Source: Oxalobacteraceae bacterium AB_14
Lineage (GTDB): Bacteria; Pseudomonadota; Gammaproteobacteria; Burkholderiales; Burkholderiaceae_D
Length of the DNA: 64,000 bases
Assembly (NCBI GenBank): GCA_000381565.1
Contig: KB906726.1
Location: 1 to 64,000, forward strand
Direction: 5' to 3'
The position numbers and the translations under genes are program-made. Positions 37,163-48,634 of the stretch are shown here, piece after piece (position 1 is the stretch's first letter; each line of letters begins with the position of its first letter). A model generated the notes under the pieces. The model did no database searches, had not been told where the DNA came from, and worked only from the letters and a program-made list of their open reading frames with translations.

Positions 37163-38950
37163 TCAGAGAGCCATCTCACCTATAACAGCGTGCTCAACTA
37201 ACACATCCGCCAACTTTTTCTGCTGTTGGCTGGCCGCAGTGATACGCGATCTAACTTGGTCGCACAACCCCATCAGTTCATCAACTTTAGCGACGATGCG
37301 GTGTTGTTCCGCGAAGGGTGGTAACGGAATAGGAATACTTCGGAAGTTACCTAAACCTATTCTCGTAAGCGTCAATCCGTGGTGATGTACTGCTGCGAAC
37401 TCGTGTGCCGTTACTGAGTTTAAGTAATGAAGAACATAGCTAGGAAAAACGAATGGATGTACCGAAAGACGGTAGCAATCTGCCTTAACGATTGCATGAC
37501 CAATATCATTCGGCGCAGCACAGCATCGGATCGAGGTATCGATTAGTCCTGCCACAATAAGATCGCCACCACGAACCTGATGCTTTGCCAATTTCTCAAA
37601 ACGCGCTTCGTCGATATAGGACTGGTACTCATTCCGGAACTCCCCATGGCCAATATTCTGCAACCGAATAACTCGATAGCCAGGTTGGTCGACGTAGTGT
37701 TCAGTCTTCAAATTTGCACCAAAAGGCCCATCGGTTATTGCGCTCGGATCGTCTGCGGAAATTTGATCTATCGAGGTCCATGACCAAGAATTGGGTAGAA
37801 AATCTTCTCGCAAAGGATCTATCTCTTCGCTCAGTGTAACGATCTTCCGCTTAGCTATTCTGGACCTTTGAATGCGATATGACAGCTCAAGCCCGGATTC
37901 ATCTCTCGAATCTTGTGCTACTAGTTTCCCCATGACCGCCAGCTGCAGCAAGGTTCGCTTGAGAGCGTTGATGCTTGCTTCAGTGATAAACAAGGTGTCG
38001 AAATGCGTGGCGATGCGTTGCCAGTTGGCGTTGAAGTCTGCTGCGCTTTGCGATTGCGTGAGAGTGCCTAGCAGGTGGCTGACGAGCTGTTCGTGGGCGT
38101 CGGCGGCGTTGCTGTGCTGGGTCTCTAGTTGGTCGCATAGGGCCATCAGTTCATCGACTTTGGCGACGATGCGATGTTGCTCTGCTAATGGCGGGAGCGG
38201 GAATGGATTTGACTCCAAAAATTCCTTTGGTAATCGCTTCTGACCAGCTGTGCCAGTCATTCTTCTTTCGCCATTTACCAAAAACTGTGGGGATTTGAGA
38301 TATGCTAAGACATAGCGTGGTGCGAGCGTTGAATTAATTGGCCTTACTACGTGTAATTCTGTCGTGCCCGCACCGATTTTATTTAAAAGCCCGGAAAAAA
38401 CGCACGCTTTACTGTTTTCAAAGCAAGGCGTGATTTTTGCTACGCCAATATCACCCTCCGCGAAATGGGTGAATCCTTGTTTAATTTCTTTCCAAAGTCG
38501 ATGCTCTTGATCGTGATGTGAATTAAATTTAGCTTCAATCATTGTCATGGTTACAAACGACACAAGCAAATCGTCTTCTACGGAATTTCTCGGATTAACT
38601 AAGGAAACAGCGGAAAGTGTTGACCACTCCCAGCCCAGTGGTAAATTGAAGGGTTTTTCAGTTCCGCTAATTGCTCCAAGTAGTTTGTCTTTCTTTATCT
38701 TGCCTTCCGCGACCAGTTTGCTTCTTTCAATCTGTATGCGTTTGATCAATTCACTGGCCGGTTCGTCGCTCGAATCTTGCGGCACCAGCTTCCCGCGTAC
38801 GGCGAGTTCCAGAATTAACTCGCGCAGTTTTTTGATGCCGTACACGCTCGCGGCGCTACCGGATGCACGGCCACGTCCCGATTTCTTTTCGGTTTCTGCT
38901 GCTGTCCAGATGTCGATGTGATCGGTCAGCAATTGCTGAATCGCACTCAT
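37163..38950 (-). CDS. hsdS: type I restriction-modification specificity subunit
   Basis: This 595-residue protein sets the DNA sequence recognised by the type I complex. It contains two target-recognition domains, each preceded by the conserved helical repeat: ILELAVRGKLVPQDSSDEPA near residue 45 and LLQLAVMGKLVAQDSRDESG in the middle, and each followed by a PLPPLAEQHRIVAKVDELM or PLPPFAEQHRIVAKVDELM block. Both halves look complete. It overlaps hsdM by four bases (ATGA). It is the final gene of the leftward hsdRMS operon. Confidence 0.93.
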   Translation of the reverse strand: MSAIQQLLTDHIDIWTAAETEKKSGRGRASGSAASVYGIKKLRELILELAVRGKLVPQDSSDEPASELIKRIQIERSKLVAEGKIKKDKLLGAISGTEKPFNLPLGWEWSTLSAVSLVNPRNSVEDDLLVSFVTMTMIEAKFNSHHDQEHRLWKEIKQGFTHFAEGDIGVAKITPCFENSKACVFSGLLNKIGAGTTELHVVRPINSTLAPRYVLAYLKSPQFLVNGERRMTGTAGQKRLPKEFLESNPFPLPPLAEQHRIVAKVDELMALCDQLETQHSNAADAHEQLVSHLLGTLTQSQSAADFNANWQRIATHFDTLFITEASINALKRTLLQLAVMGKLVAQDSRDESGLELSYRIQRSRIAKRKIVTLSEEIDPLREDFLPNSWSWTSIDQISADDPSAITDGPFGANLKTEHYVDQPGYRVIRLQNIGHGEFRNEYQSYIDEARFEKLAKHQVRGGDLIVAGLIDTSIRCCAAPNDIGHAIVKADCYRLSVHPFVFPSYVLHYLNSVTAHEFAAVHHHGLTLTRIGLGNFRSIPIPLPPFAEQHRIVAKVDELMGLCDQVRSRITAASQQQKKLADVLVEHAVIGEMAL

Positions 38951-40422
38951 GCCTTGGCTTCCCGTTGCAGAGCCTCGGTTAGTACGTCTTTGAGTTGTCC
39001 GCGCAGTGCGGCGATACCCTCCTGCATGGTCTTGTATTGGGCCAGCAGCAAATCAGGGTCGTAGGTTTCCTGCTCGCCGATGTGCGGGTTCCTACAGTCT
39101 AGATTGTAGTTGCGCCCCTTGATTTCTTCCAGGCTGACCTTCCACGCCTGTTCGTTCTCGACCCGGTGCGCGAAGCCGTCGGATTCCGTGCCCCACCACG
39201 CTGCCTCGGTATCGAATTCTTCGATCTTCATCGGCTTGGTCTTGTTGTAGCTTTTTATGCCGGGCGGGTATGGGTGCTCATAGAACCAGATGTGCTGGGT
39301 TGGCGTGCCCTTGCTGAAGAACAGCAGATTGGTCTTAATTCCGGTGTACGGGGCAAATACGCCATTGGGCAGGCGGACGATGGTGTGCAGATTGCAGTCT
39401 TCCAGCAGCTTTTCCTTGATGCGGGTCTTGATACCTTCGCCGAACAGGAAGCCGTCCGGCAAAACCAGTGCGGCGCGGCCGCCGGCTTTGAGCATTTGCA
39501 TGATCAACACGAGAAACAGATCGGCGGTTTCGCGGGTACGTAAAGCGGCGGGGAAGTTGGTTTCGATGCCGTCTTCCTCCATGCCGCCGAACGGCGGATT
39601 GGTGACGATCACATCGACGCGCTGTTGCGGCCCCCAGCTGATCAGCGGGTAGGACAAGGTGTTGTCGTGGCGGATGTTGATAGGTACGTCGATGCCATGC
39701 AGGATCATGTTGGTCGTGCACAGCAAGTGAGGCATCGGCTTCTTTTCGATACCCAGTATGCCCGTTTGCAGACGGCCTTCATCTTCTACAGTCTTCACAT
39801 CCTGTTTACGAATGTGCTCAATCGAACACGTCAGGAACCCGCCTGTACCGCAGGCTGGGTCCATCACCTTTTCGCCAAGGCGCGGGTTCACCATGCGTAC
39901 CATGAATTCGGTTACAGCGCGTGGCGTGTAGAACTCGCCAGCGTTGCCTGCGGCCTGCAGGTCGCGTAGCAATTGTTCGTACATGTCACCGAACAGGTGG
40001 CGCTCCTGCGCCTTATTGAAGTCAACGCCTTCCTGGATCTTGTTCACGACCTGCCGGATCAGCTGGCCGGACTTCATGTAGTTGTAGGCGTCCTCGAACA
40101 CGGAGCGGATCACGTAGGCGCGCTGGTCGCCACCTTTTGCTTCCAGCTGTTGGAGGGCGGGGAACATGTCGTTGTCGAGAAACTGCTTGAGTGCTTCGCC
40201 GGTCATGCCTTCGGCGTTTGCGGCCCAGTTACGCCAGCGGTATTTTTCAGGCAGCGGCGATTTGTAATTGTCTTGCAGCAGTTCCCATTCGCTCTCGCGG
40301 TCGTCGAAGATTTTCAGGAAAAGCATCCAGACCAGCTGGCTAAGGCGCTGAGCGTCGCCGTCGACGCCGACGTCTTTGCGCATAATGTCTTGGATGGATT
40401 TGATAGTGCTGGAAATGCTCAT
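38947..40422 (-). CDS. hsdM: type I restriction-modification DNA methyltransferase subunit
   Basis: This 491-residue N6-adenine methyltransferase has an N-terminal helical HsdM domain, the AdoMet-binding motif DPACGTGGFL and the catalytic NPPF (VIVTNPPFGG). Both are intact, in contrast to the degenerate homologue at 43446-45287. With HsdS it forms the modification enzyme and with HsdR the restriction complex. There are 45 bases between hsdR and hsdM. Confidence 0.95.
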   Translation of the reverse strand: MSISSTIKSIQDIMRKDVGVDGDAQRLSQLVWMLFLKIFDDRESEWELLQDNYKSPLPEKYRWRNWAANAEGMTGEALKQFLDNDMFPALQQLEAKGGDQRAYVIRSVFEDAYNYMKSGQLIRQVVNKIQEGVDFNKAQERHLFGDMYEQLLRDLQAAGNAGEFYTPRAVTEFMVRMVNPRLGEKVMDPACGTGGFLTCSIEHIRKQDVKTVEDEGRLQTGILGIEKKPMPHLLCTTNMILHGIDVPINIRHDNTLSYPLISWGPQQRVDVIVTNPPFGGMEEDGIETNFPAALRTRETADLFLVLIMQMLKAGGRAALVLPDGFLFGEGIKTRIKEKLLEDCNLHTIVRLPNGVFAPYTGIKTNLLFFSKGTPTQHIWFYEHPYPPGIKSYNKTKPMKIEEFDTEAAWWGTESDGFAHRVENEQAWKVSLEEIKGRNYNLDCRNPHIGEQETYDPDLLLAQYKTMQEGIAALRGQLKDVLTEALQREAKA

Positions 40423-40467
40423 GAAATAGACTGCTTTACTGTGATGGGTAAGTATGAAACCTTGCTG

Positions 40468-42849
40468 TTATGCGTAGAGTTGCTTCTCTAGCTCGTGCAG
40501 GGCGGTAGTATAGCCTTGCTTGCCGCCGAACGCCGATACCAGTTCGCTGGCGGTGCCCATGTTTTTGAAGGGATCAAGCGTGAGAATCTTGATGTCTTCG
40601 ATATTCTCTATGCCGGTGTCGGCGTATTTCTCGATCAGGGTTTCGAGTACCCTCCGCGCCTGCTCGCCGTACTTAGCAAAATAGTTGCGCTTCTTGACGT
40701 TGTCGGCACGTTCACGGCGGGTCAGCGGCGGCTGGTCGAAGGCGACATGGCAGATCAGATCAAAGGCGTCGAAATGCTTGCCGACTTCTTCTGCCAGCGG
40801 TTCGAGCAACACGCCATGCTCTTCCAATTCGCGCAGGATGGCGGCCTTGCGTTCGGTCTTGTCCCAGCAGCGCAAAAAGTCATCAAGGGATGAGTAATCC
40901 TTGCGAATGGTCTGGCGTGTGTAGTCTCTGAGAGATTCGGTGATCAGCTTGCCTTCGGGGCCGTAATACTGGACACGCTCGGCGACGATATATACTGTCA
41001 CGTCACCGAGCACGTATTTGACACGCCCTGAACCTGGTCCGCCCCCTTCGGCTGGCCTTGCGGTGGTGGGGCCGATATTAGCGCCGCCCGGTGGTATAGG
41101 CTGGCCGTCTTCGCCAATGACCACTTCGGTTGGATCGTTCTCTGGCGGTACGGGGGACTCTTCGCCTTTGGGTTCGTAGATGATGACGGGTTCGCCATCA
41201 AATGCGGGATCGGCAAACAGTTCCGTGGCTTTCTTGAAGTCCATGATGGTGAACCAGAACTTGCCGTAGTCTTCATTGATACGAGTGCCGCGTCCGATTA
41301 TTTGCTTGAACTCGGTCATTGACTTGATGTGCTGATCCAGTACCACCAACTTGCAGGTCTGCGCATCGACGCCAGTTGTCATCAGCTTGGATGTGGTGGC
41401 GATCACCGGGTAGCGTTCTTCAGGGTTAATGAAGTTGTCCAGCTCTGCCTTGCCTTCGATTTCGTCGCCGGTGATGCGCATGATGTATTTGCGGCTTTCC
41501 TTGACCCGTTCCGGATTCAGGTTGACCAGGGCCTGGCGCATGCGCTCGGCGTGGTCAATGTCGTCGCAGAAGACGATGGTCTTGGCGTAGGGATCAGTTG
41601 CCGTCAGAAATTCGGTGATCTTCTTGGCGACCAACTCGGTGCGCTGCTCCAGAATCAGGGTGCGGTCCATGTCGATCTGGTTGTACACCCGGTCTTCGAT
41701 CAGTTGGCCTTTTTTATCTACTTGGCCCTTGCTGGGACGCCAGCCCTGCACGTCTTTGTCGATGTCGATACGCACCACTTTGTATGGCGCGAGGAAGCCG
41801 TCCTCGATGCCTTGCTTAAGCGTGTAGCTATAGACCGGTTCGCCAAAATAGACAATGCTCGACACATCCTTGGTTTCTTTCGGTGTCGCCGTCAAGCCGA
41901 CGTGCGTGGCCGACGAAAAATAAGCCAGAATTTCGCGCCAAGCCGAGTCTTCCGCTGCGCTGCCGCGATGGCACTCGTCGATCACGATCAGATCGAAAAA
42001 GTCAGGCGAGAACTGCTTGTAGATGTTGTGTTCGTCCTCGCTGCCTGTGACAGCCTGATATAGGGACAGGTAGATTTCGTAGCTCTTGTCGATCTGGCGC
42101 TTGCTGATCTTGGTCATTGCCGCGCCGAAGGGCTTGAAGTCGTTGTTCTTGGTTTGATCCACCAAGATGTTGCGGTCAGCCAGGAACAAGATACGTTTTT
42201 TTGTGCTGGACTTCCACAAGCGCCAGATGATCTGGAACGCGGTGTAGGTTTTTCCGGTGCCGGTTGCCATGACCAGCAGAATGCGTTGCTGACCTTTGGC
42301 GACCGCTTCCACCGTGTTGTTGATGGCATTGGCTTGGTAATAGCGCGGCGCACGCCCGCTGCCGTCGTCGTAGTAGGGCATCTCGACCGTTCGGCAAGCT
42401 TCTGTCGTATTAAGGCCCTTCCACTCGCAATACCGTTGCCAAAGTTCAGCTGGCGACGGGAAGGCATCCAGCGCCAGTTCTCGTTCGACCGTGTCGGCCA
42501 AGCCAGTCCGGTCGTGCATCAGGAAGGCATCGCCGTTGGAGCTAAACACAAACGGTACGCCTAGCGTTTCAGCATAGTTCAGCGCTTGCTGCATACCGGC
42601 GCCGACGCTGTGCCCATTTTCTTTGGCCTCGATAACGGCGACCGGGATATTGGACTTGTAGTACAGAATGTAGTCGGCGCGTTTTTGTTCACCGCGCGCA
42701 TGGAGCTTGCCACGGACGATGACACGGCCCTTGGTGAAGCTTACTTCTTCGCGAATCTGCGAGTGTAGATCCCAGCCTGCAGTAGTGATAGCTGGTGTGA
42801 TGTACTTGGTGCAGATGTCGCGCTCGGAAAGGCTTTTTTTGTCGGTCAT
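40468..42849 (-). CDS. hsdR: type I restriction endonuclease and translocase subunit
   Basis: This 793-residue subunit cuts DNA and moves along it using ATP. The N-terminal nuclease site is Asp59 with Glu74-Ala-Lys76 ([11 protein letters not shown]); the helicase has Walker [13 protein letters not shown] and DECH ([15 protein letters not shown]); the C-terminal domain matches the EcoEI-type HsdR C-terminus. I chose the ATG at 42849 ([19 protein letters not shown]) over a TTG at 42918. It heads the operon and should be transcribed from a promoter between it and the tRNA-Lys remnant. Confidence 0.93.
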   Translation of the reverse strand: MTDKKSLSERDICTKYITPAITTAGWDLHSQIREEVSFTKGRVIVRGKLHARGEQKRADYILYYKSNIPVAVIEAKENGHSVGAGMQQALNYAETLGVPFVFSSNGDAFLMHDRTGLADTVERELALDAFPSPAELWQRYCEWKGLNTTEACRTVEMPYYDDGSGRAPRYYQANAINNTVEAVAKGQQRILLVMATGTGKTYTAFQIIWRLWKSSTKKRILFLADRNILVDQTKNNDFKPFGAAMTKISKRQIDKSYEIYLSLYQAVTGSEDEHNIYKQFSPDFFDLIVIDECHRGSAAEDSAWREILAYFSSATHVGLTATPKETKDVSSIVYFGEPVYSYTLKQGIEDGFLAPYKVVRIDIDKDVQGWRPSKGQVDKKGQLIEDRVYNQIDMDRTLILEQRTELVAKKITEFLTATDPYAKTIVFCDDIDHAERMRQALVNLNPERVKESRKYIMRITGDEIEGKAELDNFINPEERYPVIATTSKLMTTGVDAQTCKLVVLDQHIKSMTEFKQIIGRGTRINEDYGKFWFTIMDFKKATELFADPAFDGEPVIIYEPKGEESPVPPENDPTEVVIGEDGQPIPPGGANIGPTTARPAEGGGPGSGRVKYVLGDVTVYIVAERVQYYGPEGKLITESLRDYTRQTIRKDYSSLDDFLRCWDKTERKAAILRELEEHGVLLEPLAEEVGKHFDAFDLICHVAFDQPPLTRRERADNVKKRNYFAKYGEQARRVLETLIEKYADTGIENIEDIKILTLDPFKNMGTASELVSAFGGKQGYTTALHELEKQLYA

Positions 42850-42983
42850 CGGAATATTGGGCCTTGAACGCTCTGGCTGTGATGTTTGAGTACGTGCAAG
42901 ATCATAGCTCAAAAGCAACGTTTAGTCGTGGGATACCTACCACCACCTCAACCGAGGCAAGCGACCAGAGAGTGAACAGAAAC

Positions 42984-43019
42984 AAAAAAGCCCACGAACG
43001 TAAATTCGTGGGCTTTTTT
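42984..43019. terminator. tRNA-associated terminator, Lys copy B
   Basis: GCCCACGAA (42990-42998) pairs with TTCGTGGGC (43005-43013), with an A-run on one side and a T-run on the other, so it can terminate in both directions. It lies just downstream of the tRNA-Lys fragment in the tRNA's orientation. Confidence 0.85.
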
Positions 43020-43028
43020 GATTATTCT

Positions 43029-43084
43029 TGGTAGGCCGTGCGGGATTCGAACCTGCGACCAACGGATTAAAAGTCCGCTGCTCC
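43029..43084 (-). repeat. 3' fragment of tRNA-Lys, copy B
   Basis: Read on the minus strand the 56 bases run from GGAGCAGCGG through the anticodon arm (ACTTTTAATC, anticodon TTT) and GGTTCGAATCC T arm to GGCCTACCA. The first 20 or so bases of tRNA-Lys (acceptor 5' strand and most of the D arm) are replaced by unrelated sequence, so it is an attachment-site remnant, not a gene. Confidence 0.85.
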
Positions 43085-43236
43085 GGTCGAAAGGGCCGAT
43101 ATGGTCCGTTGCAGTTCAATGGCCCCTAGGTATTACTTTGACTGTCGTGCGGGTGTCTTCTTCGCTACTCAGCCGCCCCTTTCGGATGCACATTCGCATC
43201 GGACAAACGCCGTTTCCACGTTAAACCAATCGTCTT

Positions 43237-43449
43237 CTAGACCACCCGAAGCTTCAGCACAATCACCAATATTGTCATCACAAGACCAATAATTGCAGTG
43301 GCACATATAGCCAAATCGCGCACGGCCAAGCGGCGCTGAAGCTGCTTCCATGCCTCCAGTTTGACTTCGGGGGGATCTGCCCGAAAGTGCTTGAAGTCGT
43401 CATGGTCTGGGGGGATTTTTAACATCGCTAGCATCCTCAATATCCTCAT
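43237..43449 (-). CDS. small membrane protein coupled to pseudo-methyltransferase
   Basis: This 70-residue protein has a cytoplasmic N-terminal half (LKIPPDHDDFKHFRADPPEV and a basic helix WKQLQRRLAVRD) and one C-terminal membrane helix (LAICATAIIGLVMTILVIVL). The ATG at 43449 overlaps the stop of the preceding gene (ATGA), so the two proteins are made together. I do not recognise a family. A small single-helix membrane protein attached to a DNA-recognition protein is the layout of several defence systems with membrane effectors, which makes it a candidate effector. Confidence 0.7.
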   Translation of the reverse strand: MRILRMLAMLKIPPDHDDFKHFRADPPEVKLEAWKQLQRRLAVRDLAICATAIIGLVMTILVIVLKLRVV

Positions 43450-45287
43450 TCCAACCGCCATAGGTCGGATGCAATAGCGGCCTGCTCACGAACCAGTAGA
43501 GCTAGCTGATCTTGAATCTCGCGTTCTTGCGCTAATGCATTGATTGCCCTCTGCGTCTCGTTGGAAGTCGGGACTGGAATTTTCAAGGACAGGAGTTCCC
43601 GTAGTTGAATAAGCGGCGTGGTGGCACCTGATACAACTCCGGCTAACAATGCCTGTCCCAACGGCGATCTAAGTAGCAAGTACAGGGCTGATGGATCAAT
43701 ATGTTTAAAGTCTTTCAAGCGCAGTACGATGCCAGACTGCCCTACTACCCATCCATTTGCTCCCGCAGCAGGAGCATTACTGGGCACAATACCAACCTTT
43801 CCAACACTGCCTTTGACGATCAGCACGATGTCATACGGCCGCAAAAAGTGAGCTGAAAATTCTTGTAGCGCAGACTCAGGCAGTTCTATTCGGCGAGGAG
43901 GCGATGAAATGAAGCCATACGCAGGAAGATCCAGCGCTCCCACTTCAGAAATCTCGCATCGGATCCCCACGTTGCCCAAATAAGCTCTTGTCCCCACGGC
44001 AGATAGTGGACGTACGGTCGCAACCAAGTCTCGCATTGTAAACGTTGGAACTCTGCTTAATTGAATAAGGAGGCTCCTTTTCGACGCTGGCAAGACGTGT
44101 CGATTGACCTGTAGATTCGAGTCGTTATGACAAAGATCCTCCACGGCTACTTTAGTGTACGCAGAGATGCTATCTCCGGTGTGCGTCAGAACCTCATCAT
44201 CATTTAGCGCTAACGAAACTAGCTCTTGAACCCCTTTCAATTTTGTCTGGGTTTTGGAAATCTGTTCCTGAAATTGAATTGCCGAGGCATCTACAAAATT
44301 TACGAATCGATTGCCACCAGATGGATCCAAAACAAGCACGGCAAATCCAGTTGTGGCACTCTCATGCAGTCCCTCTGGCATTGCGATCACTGCACGAACC
44401 ATTCCAAGTTTGAGTATATATTCTCGAAGTGACTTCTCAGCCCCCGAACTAAACAGCAAGCTATTAGGAACGGCCACCACAATTCTGCGCATCGTTTGCG
44501 CCAGGAGATGCCGCAAAGTCAAGACCGATCCGGCTGCTGTTTTTTCTGGAAATCTACGATATTGGTCTCCTCCAGCGATAGATTTGTCGTAACGAGCTGA
44601 AAGGGGAGGAAATGCTAAAGATGCTTCAAATTTATCCAGAATGCCACCATGAGTGGCTTGTGGTCGGACGATTGGATCCGTATAACAAATTTCTATGTTC
44701 GATGCCATCAGGATCTGAATCAGCTTTGGCACTTCCGAATGAATAGGAGTTTCAAGATACGCACGAGCGCCAACTATGCTGGTCAACGTAGCTAAATGAC
44801 CGAAGAAATCCCACGGCGTATAAACCGCATCACCCGGCGATAGCTCGCACAGTCGAACCATTAGATCGCATATTTCCGTCGGAATCGCTCCTAAGACTGC
44901 CACGCCGGCAGTCAGACTCGGCATCAAATCATCAATGGAAGGATGATCCAGCAGTCCATCCATGGCTAATTTCTCAGCCAAGTACACCAGGGAATTCACT
45001 ATAGCGGGGTCAAATTCCCGAACCTTAATAATGCTCGCGAACACGTCGTCGCGTTGCATATTGGCAGTTGAAGATATAAGGTTTTGTAGCGTCGACTCTA
45101 GGCCGCACATCCTAACTGTTGATATATGTTCATCGCCAGGGAGGGGGAGCTCGAAAGATAGCTTCGCCCAAGCCAGAAGTGCGATGCCCATGTGAAATGC
45201 CTCGTATTCGGACGCAGTTGCGGTCTTAAGGGTTGCGGTCGCTTGGCGTACGAAGTCGCGAACAGTAGGTGCTAAGTAGGATGTCAT
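43446..45287 (-). CDS. catalytically dead type I methyltransferase-specificity fusion
   Basis: This 613-residue protein has the order of a type I methyltransferase followed by a specificity domain: an N-terminal helical region (1-145), a methyltransferase-like core (150-380) and a target-recognition domain (about 400-613, with FSAHFLRPYDIVLIVKGSVG, VVGQSGIVLRL and a helical tail). Homology to HsdM is clear at AVPNSLLFSSGAEKSLREYI and AVIAMPEGLHESATTGFAVL. Yet the AdoMet loop reads YTPWDFFGH (residues 156-164) in place of DPxCGSGG, and the catalytic NPPF is FPPL at 226-229. It should bind DNA without methylating it. It is driven by a strong promoter and coupled to a small membrane protein. Confidence 0.8.
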   Translation of the reverse strand: MTSYLAPTVRDFVRQATATLKTATASEYEAFHMGIALLAWAKLSFELPLPGDEHISTVRMCGLESTLQNLISSTANMQRDDVFASIIKVREFDPAIVNSLVYLAEKLAMDGLLDHPSIDDLMPSLTAGVAVLGAIPTEICDLMVRLCELSPGDAVYTPWDFFGHLATLTSIVGARAYLETPIHSEVPKLIQILMASNIEICYTDPIVRPQATHGGILDKFEASLAFPPLSARYDKSIAGGDQYRRFPEKTAAGSVLTLRHLLAQTMRRIVVAVPNSLLFSSGAEKSLREYILKLGMVRAVIAMPEGLHESATTGFAVLVLDPSGGNRFVNFVDASAIQFQEQISKTQTKLKGVQELVSLALNDDEVLTHTGDSISAYTKVAVEDLCHNDSNLQVNRHVLPASKRSLLIQLSRVPTFTMRDLVATVRPLSAVGTRAYLGNVGIRCEISEVGALDLPAYGFISSPPRRIELPESALQEFSAHFLRPYDIVLIVKGSVGKVGIVPSNAPAAGANGWVVGQSGIVLRLKDFKHIDPSALYLLLRSPLGQALLAGVVSGATTPLIQLRELLSLKIPVPTSNETQRAINALAQEREIQDQLALLVREQAAIASDLWRLE

Positions 45288-45322
45288 CAAAAAAGTATCT
45301 GATACTTTTCAACCAGTGTCAA
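45287..45322 (-). promoter_or_regulatory. leaderless promoter with overlapping palindrome
   Basis: On the minus strand TTGACA (45322-45317), a 17-base spacer and GATACT (45299-45294) form a near-consensus promoter. The A of the ATG at 45287 is seven bases after the -10, so transcription probably starts on the start codon itself. The perfect palindrome AAAAGTATC-A-GATACTTTT (45309-45291) covers the -10 and is a likely repressor site. Confidence 0.7.
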
Positions 45323-45616
45323 CAAGAGTATGCTCTAAGACGCAAAAACCCTTATCCCCGGCGTGTCTGATCGAACCCTGCAAGTTAGAAGGATTTGATC
45401 TGATTACTCGGGAGGGATGTCTACGGCGTTATTGTATGGAGAGAGGTCCGGAGGGGCGTCACGAGCGCATACCTGTTAGCGCGCATTAAAGCGCAGTCGT
45501 ATTGGTCCATGAGTTGCATGGACAGCGGGATCCTCGCGGTGCTCTTCGTCGAATGGATCTGCCAGACGATCATGCCGATAGTGGCGATTACCAGGGCCAC
45601 CGTCGCCCATGCGGTG

Positions 45617-45620
45617 ATCT
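45617..45620. repeat. target-site duplication, left copy
   Basis: ATCT immediately precedes the left end of the insertion sequence and is repeated at 47677-47680. Confidence 0.7.
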
Positions 45621-45728
45621 TGTCAACAGCGATTGAAAACTGATACAGTTTTGGCGCCAGCAGCGATTTAAAACTGATACACCTCCATCACCAACTCACG
45701 CTGGCTTTTCACACTTTTTCCTATCCGC

Positions 45729-47569
<1,841 letters not shown>

Positions 47570-47676
47570 ATACACCTCGTTGGGTTTCAAGGCTGCTCCG
47601 CAAAGCAGCCATCTTCTCAAAACGGTGTATCAGTTTTCAATCGCTGAGGTGTATCAGTTTACAACCGCTGCTGACA

Positions 47677-47680
47677 ATCT
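47677..47680. repeat. target-site duplication, right copy
   Basis: ATCT directly follows the right end of the insertion sequence and matches 45617-45620. Confidence 0.7.
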
Positions 47681-47738
47681 GAAGGTACAGCAGGTCCGGG
47701 GGCTCTTCGACGGTGTATTTCGCGGCTTCCATGGTCAT

Positions 47739-48199
47739 TCGGCTTGGCTCCAAGGTTGTGATGCGCTAGGGTGGGCGAGGCACGAGGCGTTCGGTTGGAA
47801 AGCGGTCCTACAAGTAGTCTTTGATCCGTTCAAAGAAGTAGAGCCCCTTGTAGGCTGCGTACCGAAGCCGGCTGCTATGACGCTGTTGGCATGGATTCGG
47901 AGCTAGTTGGCCGGACGGTGACGGCGCCGGTGGGACCTTTCATTTCTTTGAAGGCCATATCAAGCGAACGGCCGATAGACTTCCGGCGCACGCGCCATTT
48001 GATCGATATGTTGGGGTAACGAAGGATTTACAGATAGAATTCGATGCATAGGCCGGTCCCGATGGTATGTGTTTTGTGTGAGAACTAACACGATATCAGA
48101 GGAGTACTGGCCTATCTTTTTTTACGCTACATCCCATGCTGTCATGGGTGCGCGTTCAATGGTCGCCCTGGAAAAACGTGGGAATTGGCGCACTGGTGA
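47739..48199. other. gene-free debris between insertion sequences
   Basis: I see no convincing gene here. It would contain the upstream region of the split membrane-protein gene. Short open frames lack ribosome binding sites and recognisable domains. Confidence 0.4.
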
Positions 48200-48352
48200 C
48201 CCTCGGATTTCAAAGGACGTAACACCGTCACCGGCGCCAACAATTTCTGCACCATCCGCTCCTGCCTCGATACGCTGCGCAAGCAAGGCCACGGCATGCT
48301 TGAAGTATTACGTCGCGCATTTATTGGCGACCCGATCATGCCTGCCGCATAG
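48200..48352 (+). pseudogene. C-terminal fragment of IS66-type transposase
   Basis: The frame ending at the TAG 48350-48352 reads NNFCTIRSCLDTLRKQGHG, then MLEVLRRAFIGDPIMPAA. This resembles the C-terminal element of IS66-family transposases (IRSYLxTxRKQG). Only about 50 codons remain, without start or inverted repeats. Confidence 0.5.
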
Positions 48353-48367
48353 CGGCTGAATAGTTAC

Positions 48368-48634
48368 CTATTTTGAAGAGAACGTGCCGATCGTCGAGAT
48401 CAGCGTGGCGCCGCAACTTGTCTTGTCACCCTCGTATGCCACCGCTTTACCATTGACGTTATGCTTGGCATTACCGCTCACGATCGTGCAATTTTGATGC
48501 CCATAGACAGGGCAAGTGCATTTATCGCCGACTAACGCCACAGATTTTCCGCTGACGGTAATATGGGTGGCACCGCTTTCTACAACTTGGCCGCCGTGTG
48601 AGGTAGGATCCCCCAACCGAATGACATTTGGCAT
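48368..48634 (-). CDS. PAAR-domain type VI secretion tip protein
   Basis: This 88-residue protein sharpens the VgrG spike of the type VI secretion needle. It starts MPNVIRLGDPTSHGGQV, with the PAAR-like HGG and repeated glycine turns, and has cysteines (CTCPVYGHQNC, TSCGA) and histidines suited to bind the tip metal ion. It directly follows the immunity gene (no gap) and is the last gene of the leftward type VI cluster. Confidence 0.9.
   Translation of the reverse strand: MPNVIRLGDPTSHGGQVVESGATHITVSGKSVALVGDKCTCPVYGHQNCTIVSGNAKHNVNGKAVAYEGDKTSCGATLISTIGTFSSK

Larger units (their letters stand above)
42850..43236. other. junction downstream of type I islet
   Basis: These 387 bases contain no gene. 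They hold the hsdR upstream region, an intact terminator hairpin (42984-43019), the tRNA-Lys fragment (43029-43084) and about 150 bases downstream of the small membrane-protein gene. Confidence 0.6.

Noticed and set aside
43029-43100. A complete tRNA-Lys gene
   Set aside because: The acceptor 5' strand and most of the D arm are missing, replaced by unrelated sequence.
47580-47906. Plus-strand frame across the right end of the insertion sequence
   Set aside because: It starts within the insertion-sequence end, crosses the target duplication and has no recognisable protein features.
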